Both the position numbers and the translations under genes were made by a program. 49,577 nucleotides of DNA from Sedimentisphaerales bacterium (GTDB lineage: Bacteria; Planctomycetota; Phycisphaerae; Sedimentisphaerales; Anaerobacaceae), in NCBI GenBank assembly GCA_016931715.1, contig JAFGEF010000035.1:1-49577 (forward strand). Reading direction: 5' to 3'. Below are positions 29,824 through 38,778 of this stretch, in pieces (position 1 is the stretch's first letter; every line of letters starts with the position of its first letter). The notes below the pieces were generated by a model. The model made no database searches. It saw nothing but the letters and a program-made list of their open reading frames with translations, and had not been told where the DNA came from.

Positions 29824-31032
29824 CTAAGAAGAATCGGCTTGAACGGAAACAGGTTTGTCGGTTTCTGTCTTGCTATTCAGCGTAACAGGAATCCAGTCGG
29901 GTTCCTTGTTGTGCCTGCCGTCGTTTGTAATTTTATACCACTTTCCCGTAAGGTCTGCAATGCATATATCCCATCCATTGGCCAATCCGCCAACCTGCTG
30001 GCCGCCCTCGGATGAGCCATAGCTGAAAATGATATACTTGCTGTCCGGCGAAAAATCAACGTGATAGACTTTCATGTTCTGCCTGCAATTTACAACCTTG
30101 CGGATATTGCTGACTGACGGTCCCTGCTGCCCAATATTAAAATCACCGATGCACAAATCCCAGTCGGTTTCGCCCCAGGTTATCTGTTTGCCGTCTCTGC
30201 TGAAATCCGGCCTGCATCCTTTAACGCCCCATGCGGCAAGGTCAAAAACTCCCGTACCGTTAGCGTCAAAGGCAAGTATAGCGTCGCTGTATTCCGAATT
30301 TCCTTTAACAACTCCGAGAAACCAGTTGCCGTCCGGCGACCAGCAAATAGCATACATGTGAATCAGGTTCGGATTCGGATGATTCTGATGCTTTCGTGTT
30401 TCCAAATCGTAAATTACCAGACCTGCCGTCGCATATTCACTTTGATTATACCGTTCGTACTCACCTCTTAGATAGGCGATTTTTTTCCCGTCCGGGCTCC
30501 AGCATGGCTGCCTGGCGTTTCTGGCGACTTCTACCCGGTTTGTCCCGTCTATATTCATATAATAAACGCTTCTGACTTTATTTCTTCTCGTAGTGCCTTC
30601 ATCGACCACGAAACAAATTTTACTGCCGTCAGGAGAGACATGGGGATACATCTCATCAATATCCGGCGTTTTAGTCAGGTTGACCTGGTTGGAATCGTTG
30701 GCATCATTCATGATGATTTCCCAGTTGCTTCTGCCTTCTGTCCTGCGGTAACTCTCATAAACTATCCTGTTCGGAATGTCCTTTAAGTTTATTTCTGAAG
30801 ATGGAGATGGAATTTGTTCTGACTTGTTCTCTGCTGCGGCTTGACCATAAGCGGAATCAGCATTCATGCTAAAAGACAGCAGAGAATAAAAAACCATAAA
30901 GGCACAGACATACGAAGGCATAGAGATACAAAGATAATTCAGCCACTTGCCGCTTTGTTCATTTGTCACTTTGCGTCCCTGCAAGTGAGAATACAGAGTT
31001 TTTTTCACATTAATACCTGTCAAAATATTCAT
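29824..31032 (-). CDS. TolB-like beta-propeller protein, secreted, copy 1
   Basis: A paralogue of the next gene, about 402 aa from the ATG at 31032, which has AGGGA upstream. Other possible starts are 31056 and 30921. The N-terminus is longer than in copy 2, with a hydrophobic export segment near residues 42-60 (YVCAFMVFYSLLSFSM) that follows about 40 basic and polar residues. The propeller body has the same blade phrases (SPDGSKICFV, WSPDGKKIAYL, FSPDSKYIIFSYG) and the shared ending HNKEPDW. As the first gene of the minus-strand run it probably leads the operon. The function is unknown beyond binding. Confidence 0.8.
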   Translation of the reverse strand: MNILTGINVKKTLYSHLQGRKVTNEQSGKWLNYLCISMPSYVCAFMVFYSLLSFSMNADSAYGQAAAENKSEQIPSPSSEINLKDIPNRIVYESYRRTEGRSNWEIIMNDANDSNQVNLTKTPDIDEMYPHVSPDGSKICFVVDEGTTRRNKVRSVYYMNIDGTNRVEVARNARQPCWSPDGKKIAYLRGEYERYNQSEYATAGLVIYDLETRKHQNHPNPNLIHMYAICWSPDGNWFLGVVKGNSEYSDAILAFDANGTGVFDLAAWGVKGCRPDFSRDGKQITWGETDWDLCIGDFNIGQQGPSVSNIRKVVNCRQNMKVYHVDFSPDSKYIIFSYGSSEGGQQVGGLANGWDICIADLTGKWYKITNDGRHNKEPDWIPVTLNSKTETDKPVSVQADSS

Positions 31033-31227
31033 TTTGTATTTTTCCCTATTATACATCTTCCAATAAATACGGCAAGGGAACTTAATAGTTCATATTGCCG
31101 GATTGTGAACTGTGAAATAATCTTGCTCTCTTATGGAGAAAAAGATATAAAAGCACGTTGAATCGCTGATTTTTTGTTACTTTCATTGTTTTTTTCGCCT
31201 TTTATTTGCAGAAAGGAGTATAGGATT

Positions 31228-32193
31228 ATGAGAAACAGTAAACAATTCAAAATAACAGTTCTTTTCGTTCTGATTTTTTTGACATGTTCCATGTACCTTT
31301 ATGCGGCTGCGGTTGATTATAAAAAAGATATTTCCGCTGTTTCACAGTATATTCTTGAGACTGCAAACGACCTTAAACAGGAGACTGATAAACCCGTTCT
31401 CGATTCAGCGGAGATAAAATTCCTTCTCGATGATATGAAAGAACTGCTCCGAGACTATGAAAATATGCTTGTTTTCGCGGAGTGCCCTTATCCGGGCGAG
31501 ATTCTTCTTGGCAGAACTCCTCACGGCAACGATACATGGCACGAAACAGAATGCGCAACACGTTACGAAGGACCTTTCAAAGAGATACGCATCAGGCAAA
31601 CTGGCGGTGATTCAAGATATTTGAGAATAAATGACATCGAACTTACATACCTGACTCCGAGTGGTCCTGAAAAGCAGACACTCAACCAGGGCGCACGAAC
31701 AAGGTTTTACCCAAATGAAGTTTTTAAGCTGGTTTTGCCAAAACCAATGAGAATCAGCAAAATAAGAATATTAGCGGAGCATGATTCCGACGGCCTGATA
31801 ATATCCGGCGTGCCGTATAATTTTGAACCTCCCCGCCCGGGCAGAGAAAGAATGGAAAGATCCCGCAGACCGACAGAAGTGCTTCTCGGAACAACGCCTC
31901 CGGGAAATGACGGGTGGCTCGAAACTATTTGTGATGCTGCGGCAAGACCTGTCAGGGAAATTCAATTAAAACGCACGGGACAAATGACTGATTATCTCAG
32001 GATTAACGATATCGAAATTACATATCAGACTCCGGCGGGAGCCAGAAAAGAAGTCTTCAATAAAGGTGCAAGAGCCAGGCTTTACTCCGACGGAGTATTT
32101 AAACTTGTGCTTCCCCAGCCCATGAGGGTGACACGCATCCGGATTCTCATCGAGCACAGATCCGCCGGTTTGCAAGTTTATGGAATTTATTAA
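31228..32193 (+). CDS. Secreted protein with two tandem copies of an unknown domain
   Basis: A 321-aa exported protein that I cannot assign. A signal peptide (about 1-28) is followed by a helical stretch (about 30-85) and then the same domain twice (about 90-195 and 215-321). Each copy begins E(I/V)LLGxTPxGND, has YLRINDIE(L/I)TY in the middle and FKLVLPxPMR near the end, about 55 percent identical by eye. The shape suggests a jelly-roll or carbohydrate-binding-like module. AAAGGAG precedes the ATG at 31228; the frame upstream to 31174 lacks such a site. It is divergent from the acylation operon and ends at a good terminator. Confidence 0.75.
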   Translation: MRNSKQFKITVLFVLIFLTCSMYLYAAAVDYKKDISAVSQYILETANDLKQETDKPVLDSAEIKFLLDDMKELLRDYENMLVFAECPYPGEILLGRTPHGNDTWHETECATRYEGPFKEIRIRQTGGDSRYLRINDIELTYLTPSGPEKQTLNQGARTRFYPNEVFKLVLPKPMRISKIRILAEHDSDGLIISGVPYNFEPPRPGRERMERSRRPTEVLLGTTPPGNDGWLETICDAAARPVREIQLKRTGQMTDYLRINDIEITYQTPAGARKEVFNKGARARLYSDGVFKLVLPQPMRVTRIRILIEHRSAGLQVYGIY

Positions 32194-32241
32194 CAGGTAT
32201 AAAAGATATTCACAGTGGTAATAAAAGCGGCAGGGCGATTA

Positions 32242-32283
32242 CCCCGGGGGATGCAGGCTGTTATGCACCTCCGGGGGATTTTT
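32242..32283 (+). terminator. Rho-independent terminator
   Basis: CCCCGG (32242-32247) pairs with CCGGGG (32271-32276), and GG plus TGCA pair inside the same hairpin. A short T-run follows. Confidence 0.75.
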
Positions 32284-32478
32284 ATATACTATTTGAAATT
32301 AAATAAATTTGAGAAATCGAGATTTTTTACCATCTCAGATAAAAACACTTTTTTTCCGGCTTAAAAAAATGTTATGATATTGTCATATTAAGGATTATCA
32401 GGAAAATCCGGTGTTCTCATGATGTTATTATGAGAATAAACAGGATTCAAGGTTTTGAGCTTATTTGAGGTAATTTTT

Positions 32479-33534
32479 ATGAGAATGACAATGAGAAAAA
32501 TTGTATTTGTTCTGATAGTGTGTATGTTTAGCATTTCCGGATTTGCTCAGTATGAGGAACTGGAATCCGTAAAAAAGTTCAGCCGCGACAGGCTTGAGGA
32601 ATACAAGGAAAAGATAATAGACAACAAGGGGTTGATTGGATCCGTAAATTTTGCTCTTATACTGCAAAACGTTCTTATTCCGTCTCTGGAGCAGAGTGCA
32701 GACGATTCGAATGCTGCTGCCGGTAAAACGATTAATATTACTTTAAAAGATATTCCCATGATGACATATAAAAACGGAAACTATTGGCGTGCGCTGATGG
32801 AACAAACGCCGCGTGATTCGTCTGTTTTATATGCTCATGCCTACATGCACGCCGCTTTCGGGGATATTCCTTATTCCGATATATATTTTCTGCTGGGCAG
32901 TATTAACGTGGACGAAAACACTCGCAAAGAGCTTGATGGTTTCAGGAAGCTCCGTGACAAGCTGTATGTCAGGCTCAGCAAAGAAATAAGCGAAGGTATA
33001 AAATTGCATGACGAAGGGAAGTATGCCAAAGCGATTGAAATTTATGACAAGGCTATAGCAAAATATCCAGAAGGCGCATTGTTTTATTATGAAAAGGGCT
33101 TATCGAATATGATAGCGAGCCGGGACACGAACGACCTGAAACTGAAAAATACAGCTCTTGCAATGTATAAAATATGCAGGGAAAAAGACCCGTTTTTCTG
33201 GAGAGCGTACCAGGGCGATGACCCGAACGTTATTAGTCAACTCAAGATTTTTATCGAGAAGGTTTCTCCTTTTTATACTGGCGAGAAGAGAGATGTTGCC
33301 GCTTTCAGGGCATTTGCCGAAGGCTGCGAGCAGATGGAGCTGTATCCATTTGCCGCTCATGCAAGACTTAAACTATCTTTGATTGACCCGAAAAATGAGA
33401 AAGAGCACCTGGACAAATTTTTTGAGTTGATAAAAAAGAGCGGCTTCGAACAAGCTGATACATTAAAAGAGAAGTTTGAAAACAGCAAATCTGCCGATAA
33501 AGAGAAACCTCCTGCTCCGACGAAAGAAAAATAA
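32479..33534 (+). CDS. Secreted TPR-like protein of unknown function
   Basis: A 351-aa exported protein. It has a signal peptide (about 1-24, IVFVLIVCMFSISGFAQ), then helical repeats. One tetratricopeptide unit is clear near residues 175-208 (EGIKLHDEGKYAKAIEIYD). The C-terminal tail is charged and Lys/Pro-rich. TPR proteins hold together protein complexes; here it would be periplasmic. GAGGT precedes the ATG at 32479, which is better than the in-frame TTG at 32455. No partner is evident from the neighbours. Confidence 0.75.
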   Translation: MRMTMRKIVFVLIVCMFSISGFAQYEELESVKKFSRDRLEEYKEKIIDNKGLIGSVNFALILQNVLIPSLEQSADDSNAAAGKTINITLKDIPMMTYKNGNYWRALMEQTPRDSSVLYAHAYMHAAFGDIPYSDIYFLLGSINVDENTRKELDGFRKLRDKLYVRLSKEISEGIKLHDEGKYAKAIEIYDKAIAKYPEGALFYYEKGLSNMIASRDTNDLKLKNTALAMYKICREKDPFFWRAYQGDDPNVISQLKIFIEKVSPFYTGEKRDVAAFRAFAEGCEQMELYPFAAHARLKLSLIDPKNEKEHLDKFFELIKKSGFEQADTLKEKFENSKSADKEKPPAPTKEK

Positions 33535-33957
33535 TACACACAAAAATACTTTATTCAAACTGACCGCCGGATGTACGCAAAATAAACGTGCATTTATTAC
33601 ATACACCGGCGTTTTACTCGACCTCTAATTCGAAGCTTTCGGAATGGCTGTTAAATTCCGGTGTGTACATGCACTGAATAGCGGCGATACCTGTCTGATA
33701 CTTTCCCTTAAGCTTTATTCTTGTACTGTACTCGAATACATACGTACCTTTCGGCAGGTAATCCATTATGATTACAAGTAAAAAAAATATTGGTGTTGAA
33801 CCAGTTTTTTTTCAGGAAATGCTGGAAAGTTGTTTTTACCATGATACAATTAGATATAAGGTTTTGATGCTTTATACCAATAAACGCAAACAGTTGTAAC
33901 TTTTTTGAAAGGGGATTGGTTATGAACAAACAAAGTCAAAAGAGCAGGAGGATAAAC
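33535..33957. other. Intergenic region with a gene remnant
   Basis: This stretch holds the 49-codon alpha-2-macroglobulin remnant on the minus strand (33614-33763) and AT-rich leader DNA of the first GH54 gene. I see no terminator after the TPR gene and no tRNA-derived repeat. Confidence 0.6.
33614..33763 (-). pseudogene. Remnant of the C-terminus of a bacterial alpha-2-macroglobulin gene
   Basis: In frame to a stop at 33616-33614, 49 codons read DYLPKGTYVFEYSTRIKL, then a short link, then GIAAIQCMYTPEFNSHSES. This matches the conserved last strands of bacterial alpha-2-macroglobulins, whose receptor-like domain ends with LPxGTYVFEY and IQCMYxPEFxSHS. The full protein is normally 1500-1900 aa. 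Upstream of the Asp the frame stays open for a few codons but is no longer recognisable, and the 5' part of the gene is gone. The remnant lies at the left edge of the GC-rich GH54 block, which suggests that an insertion or deletion removed the rest. Confidence 0.7.
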
Positions 33958-36900
33958 ATGAAAGCGAGAATCAGTCTTGTGATAATGCTCGCACTGGCAA
34001 TCATGCTTCCTGTCGCTACGATGATTGTGGCCGCACAGGCCGGGGCGGGGCGCAGTGTTCCTCCCAGGCCGGAAGGCCCCGGAGATATCTATGCTGCCGG
34101 AGGCTGCCCCCTTGTGGCCGCCCACAGCACCACGCGAGCACTGTACGCATCTTATAACGGCCCGCTATACGAGGTTATGCGCCAGTCTGACGGCCAGAAA
34201 CTGGACATCGGCGTTGTTCAGCCATCTGCGGGCGATGCGGGTGGATATGCTAATGCGGCCGCACAGGATGCTTTCTGCGCCAACACGTACTGCTGGATCA
34301 CCACCATCTACGACCAGTCCGGCAAGAAAAACCATCTCGTCCAGGCGCCTCGCGGGGGATTCAGCGGCCCGGCTATGGGTGGATTTAACAACATCCCGCT
34401 GGCTGACTGGGCGCCGGTTACGATTATGGGCCACAAAGCCTATGGCGTGTTCATTGCACCGGGTATGGGTCTTCGCCAGAATGACGCACATGGCACCGCA
34501 GTGGACGACCAGGCTGAAGGGCAATACTGGGTCATTAGCGGCCACCACTTCAACGGCGGCTGCTGCTACGACTACGGCAATGGCGAGACCGACAGCCGCG
34601 ATGACGGCGACGGCACCATGGAAACCACATACTTTGGCACAGCTACCGCCTGGTATCGCGGACCTGCTCCAGGCCCGTGGATTATGAGCGACCAGGAGAA
34701 CAACCTGGTAGGTTGTGTCACTGATTCCCCCAACAATAAGTTCTGCCCGGACCTGCCGATTATTAGCTGGCGATTCGTAGCTGCCACAATGGACGGCGAA
34801 CCCCACCACTGGAGAACTATGGGCGGCGATGCGCAGAAGGGCGACATGAAGGTCCAGTTCGACGGACCGCGTGTCCAAAACCCCAACAACACCTATGACC
34901 CGATGCGCAAGCAGGGAGCTATCCTCCTCGGTAACGGCGGCGATAACAGCAACGGCTCGCAGGGCTCCTTCTACGAAGGCGCAATGACGGCTGCAAACAC
35001 TATGCCGACTCAGGAGCTTAACCAGAAGATTCAGGCAAACATTGTGGCTGCCAAATATGAAGTACCGCGGCTGAGCATAGCGCCGGCATCGGCAGCAGCA
35101 ACTCCTCCCGGACTCCAGACATTCTCACCGGATTCCTCGCAGGACACCACCGTGACATTCACCAATACCACTGGTGCTCCAGCGACAGGCTTAAAGTTAA
35201 GTATTTCCGTACCCACAGGCTGGAGCTCTTTTGTCTCAGGTTCTACTGAGACGTCAAAGACGTTCACTGAACCGGTAGCGCCTGGTGCAACTGTGATCGC
35301 GACCTTCAAGGTCACCTCCGGATCGGCAGCTTTTAACGGCGACATAGTCTCCAACGCCTCGTGGACAAATTCGAGCGGCCAGACTCATTCCGAGAAAATG
35401 GCCGAAAAAGTAAGGAATGTCAGTCCGATTAAAATAAACGAGTTCGCGAACTCTTTCATCGAGCTTTATAATGCTGGTGACAGTGCCGTTGATATTTCCA
35501 ACTGGACACTGACCCAGCACCCGACACAGCAGCCCATCTTTTCGTCGGTAAAGATTCCCTCTGGAACGAAACTTGCGGCTAAAGGCTTCTATGTGCTCGG
35601 CCTGTCCAACTCAGGTCTGGCGGTTCCCGCGCAAAAGGGTGATACTACTATCCACGTCCGAAGCATGACCGGCATGAACGTCGGTGATACGATTGAAATT
35701 GGCACCGGCTCAGCCATGGAAATTCGCAGGATCGAAAGCATCAGGACACCGACTCCCGCTGCAGCACCAGGTGGTCGCGGCGGACGAGGCGGCGGCCCCG
35801 GCGGCGGCCCGACGACAGTCTGGCAGCCTCTGCCGGAAGGTCCGGTTATCACGATACCTGTCGGCTCGACTAATGTGCCTGTAACGAGCGTGGCTGGTTT
35901 CGAGGTTGGCCAGAAAATGGCTATCGGCTATGGTGCAACCTACCCAACCGCAGCAAACACCGTTGAAAAATACGAGGTAGTCACAGTCACTGCCGTTGGC
36001 AAGCCCGGTACTCAGGCCTGGACGTCGGTGGATACGAAACCAGGCGACACCAACATCAAGGTGTCTTCTGTCGCCAACATCTCACCCGGCGAAAAGATTC
36101 GATTCGGATATGATACTGTTGACCACGGCGTCGAGTGGGTTACAGTCAAGAACGTTGGCACACAATCAGCGTTTAACCCAAATTATCCCGAAAGATCCAC
36201 TAACAGGGACGGGGGAACAGGACTGGACCTGGCTGAGCCGCTTAAGTTCCATCATTCAGCCAACACACCTTTCAGCGCCAGGGGAACCGGAATCAGCTTC
36301 GAGCCGGCGACAAAGTTTGCCCATTCGAGCAACGAGCCAGTCCTGCCGCTGAGTACATATATCACACTCGACAAAGCCCTGGATAACAACCACGAGATAA
36401 ACGCGGCTGTACGTAATGAAAAGGTAACTACTGATGGTTATCAAGGGAAACCAAACCAGTGGTTTGGCGGTCCCGCTATTTCCAATGCCGGCAACATGGT
36501 GTTGCGTGACGCTGCCGGCCTGGTCGCTGATAGTCTCAACTTTGGCGGTGTTATTGATCCATGGGCATCAGAAGGTTATCAGGCTGTGTCCCCAGGCAGC
36601 GGCTGCAGCGCACCAGCGCCAAGTGCTGGTGGTGGTGGAGGACGAGGTGGTATGACTGCTGGAACAGCCAGCAGGAGCACAGGTCGTTTTCCTGATGGTA
36701 CCGATACCGACAGTAACTGCAACGATTTCCTCGTACAGACAGCCGGTATTACTATGTCAGCCAGTTCGGCAGCAGGCTCTAACAATATAAAAGTTGACAG
36801 CGTATCAGGTTTGAGCGCTGGTCAGACGATTAATATTGACAGCGGCGAAAACCGCGAGAGTGCTGTCATCGCGACTGTTGGCACGGCAGGCAGTACCACA

Positions 36901-37302
36901 GTAGGCACTGCCACCGAAGTTGGCGCGATAGTTATACCTGTAGCCAGCGCGACAGGCTTTAGCACCGGCCAGACCATCAGCATTGACAGCGGCGGCAACA
37001 GTGAGACTGCTGTTGTTGCCTCCGTAAGCGGCGGCCGCACTGGACGTGGCGGCGGCATGGGCGGTGCCAGAGGCGAACGTGGCGGCGCCAGAGGCGGGGC
37101 AGGCGGCGTTACAATCACCGTTACTGCACCTCTCAAGTTTGCGCACGCAGCGGGTGTACAGGTCTCCGGCAGCGGTATCACCTTCACCACTGCATTGGCC
37201 AAGGCGCATGCCATCGGGGCGCAGGTTGGCGGCACCGGTCCTACACCGGGAGCAGCAAATCAGTATTCGAGGAGTTCTCAGGGAGGACGCCGGGGAAACT
37301 AA
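33958..37302 (+). CDS. Secreted GH54 alpha-L-arabinofuranosidase, multi-domain, copy 1
   Basis: An 1114-aa exported enzyme that should release L-arabinose from arabinan or arabinoxylan. After the signal peptide (about 1-30) comes a GH54 catalytic domain (about 40-370) with AAHSTTRALYASYNGPLY, IYDQSG and NHLVQAPRGGFSGPA. The predicted nucleophile is Glu247 (SDQENN), the acid/base is Asp329 (GNGGDNSNG), and Cys202-Cys203 form the family's vicinal disulfide. Next are a NEW3-like domain (about 395-480), a lamin-tail domain (about 490-560) and five glycine-rich VGDTIxI-type modules carrying RGG-rich loops. The fungal arabinose-binding CBM42 is missing. AGGAGG six bases before 33958 fixes the start; an upstream frame begins at 33922. 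GC content is well above that of the neighbours. Confidence 0.88.
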   Translation: MKARISLVIMLALAIMLPVATMIVAAQAGAGRSVPPRPEGPGDIYAAGGCPLVAAHSTTRALYASYNGPLYEVMRQSDGQKLDIGVVQPSAGDAGGYANAAAQDAFCANTYCWITTIYDQSGKKNHLVQAPRGGFSGPAMGGFNNIPLADWAPVTIMGHKAYGVFIAPGMGLRQNDAHGTAVDDQAEGQYWVISGHHFNGGCCYDYGNGETDSRDDGDGTMETTYFGTATAWYRGPAPGPWIMSDQENNLVGCVTDSPNNKFCPDLPIISWRFVAATMDGEPHHWRTMGGDAQKGDMKVQFDGPRVQNPNNTYDPMRKQGAILLGNGGDNSNGSQGSFYEGAMTAANTMPTQELNQKIQANIVAAKYEVPRLSIAPASAAATPPGLQTFSPDSSQDTTVTFTNTTGAPATGLKLSISVPTGWSSFVSGSTETSKTFTEPVAPGATVIATFKVTSGSAAFNGDIVSNASWTNSSGQTHSEKMAEKVRNVSPIKINEFANSFIELYNAGDSAVDISNWTLTQHPTQQPIFSSVKIPSGTKLAAKGFYVLGLSNSGLAVPAQKGDTTIHVRSMTGMNVGDTIEIGTGSAMEIRRIESIRTPTPAAAPGGRGGRGGGPGGGPTTVWQPLPEGPVITIPVGSTNVPVTSVAGFEVGQKMAIGYGATYPTAANTVEKYEVVTVTAVGKPGTQAWTSVDTKPGDTNIKVSSVANISPGEKIRFGYDTVDHGVEWVTVKNVGTQSAFNPNYPERSTNRDGGTGLDLAEPLKFHHSANTPFSARGTGISFEPATKFAHSSNEPVLPLSTYITLDKALDNNHEINAAVRNEKVTTDGYQGKPNQWFGGPAISNAGNMVLRDAAGLVADSLNFGGVIDPWASEGYQAVSPGSGCSAPAPSAGGGGGRGGMTAGTASRSTGRFPDGTDTDSNCNDFLVQTAGITMSASSAAGSNNIKVDSVSGLSAGQTINIDSGENRESAVIATVGTAGSTTVGTATEVGAIVIPVASATGFSTGQTISIDSGGNSETAVVASVSGGRTGRGGGMGGARGERGGARGGAGGVTITVTAPLKFAHAAGVQVSGSGITFTTALAKAHAIGAQVGGTGPTPGAANQYSRSSQGGRRGN

Positions 37303-37347
37303 ATTAGACGGCAGAAGTTATAACCGTCCATGACAACACAGATTCAG

Positions 37348-37385
37348 GCTCCGCGGCTCGATAGTAAAGAAGCCGCGGAGCTTTT
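37348..37385 (+). terminator. Strong rho-independent terminator after GH54 copy 1
   Basis: A perfect 11-bp stem (37348-37358 with 37371-37381) with a 12-base loop and four T. Confidence 0.85.
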
Positions 37386-37408
37386 CATTTCCCGCGAAGG
37401 TTTAAATA

Positions 37409-37426
37409 AACTTTTGCAAAACTCTT
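37409..37426. other. Recurring AACTTTTGCAAAACTCTT element
   Basis: TTTTGCAAAACTCTT here recurs at about 45006-45020, and related words occur at 17594-17611, 42270-42284 and 44975-44989. The core ACTTTTGCAAAAGT is a palindrome. Three of the sites lie within about 65 bases upstream of a gene start. Confidence 0.5.
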
Positions 37427-37451
37427 AGTATAACACGATAAAGGATAGACT

Positions 37452-38669
37452 TTGGTTCCTTACAAAGATAAAGAAATGACTTGTTTTCGCCGGTCATGGC
37501 CCTGGTGGCGATGGGTGTTGACTGGTTTTAGCATTCTAGCTCTGGCGTTGAGCGCCTATATGAGCTGGCATTATCTGGCCGGCGGGTCGGTGATCGGCTG
37601 CGGCGGCGGAAGCTCGTGCGACCAGGTGCTCAGCAGCCGATGGGCAACTATAGGGGGTATATTGCCCGTCAGCGGTCTTGCGGCGGGGGTGTACCTGGCG
37701 ATGATTGTATCCAGTCTTTTCATTGGTCCGTCTGAGGATGCACCAGTTCGACGTCTGGCATGGAGCGCAATGCTGGTTATAGTCGGGGCGGCTGCCGGAA
37801 GTGCCGTTTGGTTCACAATCGTGCAGAAATGGTTTATAGGTGCCTTTTGTCCCTATTGCATGACCGCGCATATCACCGGTATATTACTTGCGGTTTTAGT
37901 AATATGGAAAGCGCCCGGGCAAATAGAAGACGATTCAACTATCTCACGAAGAATTATAGGTTTTTTCCCTGCGTTAGGACTGTCTCTTGCAGGTATAGCT
38001 TTTTCAGGTATTATGGCGATAAGCCAGGTCGTCTTTATTCCCCCGCCTGCCTATCACAGCGGCCAGTCGCAGGAAAACCTGCCCGCTATTGATCCCAACG
38101 CCATACCGCTGGTTGGTTCACCGGACGCCCAATATGTCGTAACACTGCTCTTTGATTATAAATGCCCACATTGCCAGCAATTACATTTTATGCTCAATGA
38201 GGCGGTTCGCCGCTATAATGGCAAACTTGCCTTTGCACTATGTCCGGCGCCATTAGATAAAAAGTGTAACCCATACGTTTTCAGTGAAGCGGAGCAATAC
38301 AAGGATTCATGTGAACTGGTCAAAATTGGCATGGCGGTTTGGGTGGCCAATCGCGAGGTGTTTCCTGCTTTCGAGAACTGGATGTTCTCGTTTGAGTCCG
38401 GCGACCGCTGGCGCCCGCGAAGCCTCGACGACACAAGAGCTAAAGCTGTCGAAATGGTCGGCCAGACTAACTTTGACGCTGCCTGGGCTAATCCCTGGAT
38501 TGATCAGTATATTGCAGCCTGCGTTAAGATTTACGGCCAGACTATCCAGAACGGCAAAGGCGGCATACCTAAACTGGTTTTCGGCTCGCGCTGGGTCATC
38601 CCCGAACTATACAGCGCAGACGACCTGATTATGATTCTGCAAAACAGCCTGGCCGTGCCCATGCCCTGA
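37452..38669 (+). CDS. VKOR-DsbA fusion, disulfide bond-forming membrane protein
   Basis: A 405-aa protein that joins a vitamin K epoxide reductase domain (about 15-160, four to five membrane segments) to a periplasmic thioredoxin/DsbG-like domain (about 215-400). The VKOR loop cysteines are Cys50 and Cys56 (CGGGSSC), and its quinone-side pair is Cys133-Cys136 (FCPYC). The thioredoxin pair is Cys238-Cys241 (KCPHC), with the cis-Pro in GGIPKLVFG. It would oxidise new periplasmic proteins and pass the electrons to quinone. TTG at 37452 has AAGGA six bases upstream; ATG at 37476 is an alternative without one. It sits between two GH54 genes whose products need disulfides. Confidence 0.9.
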   Translation: MVPYKDKEMTCFRRSWPWWRWVLTGFSILALALSAYMSWHYLAGGSVIGCGGGSSCDQVLSSRWATIGGILPVSGLAAGVYLAMIVSSLFIGPSEDAPVRRLAWSAMLVIVGAAAGSAVWFTIVQKWFIGAFCPYCMTAHITGILLAVLVIWKAPGQIEDDSTISRRIIGFFPALGLSLAGIAFSGIMAISQVVFIPPPAYHSGQSQENLPAIDPNAIPLVGSPDAQYVVTLLFDYKCPHCQQLHFMLNEAVRRYNGKLAFALCPAPLDKKCNPYVFSEAEQYKDSCELVKIGMAVWVANREVFPAFENWMFSFESGDRWRPRSLDDTRAKAVEMVGQTNFDAAWANPWIDQYIAACVKIYGQTIQNGKGGIPKLVFGSRWVIPELYSADDLIMILQNSLAVPMP

Positions 38670-38730
38670 TGAGACGTTATATGTTTGAAAGACAAGCCTT
38701 GCATTGGTACAATCAGGCAAAAAGTTTTTA

Positions 38731-38758
38731 TTGTTTATATAAGCGCAATTAGTATAAA
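38731..38758 (+). promoter_or_regulatory. Candidate promoter of GH54 copy 2
   Basis: TTGTTT (38731-38736) and TATAAA (38753-38758) are 16 bases apart, about 20 bases ahead of the start codon region. Confidence 0.5.
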
Positions 38759-38778
38759 TTGTTTGAAAGGCTGTGAAC

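Noticed and set aside
34025..34687. Long alternative frames in the GH54 genes (also 38876-39805 and 41590-42192)
   Set aside because: GC-rich coding DNA leaves other frames open by chance; the last also crosses the tRNA-Val gene.
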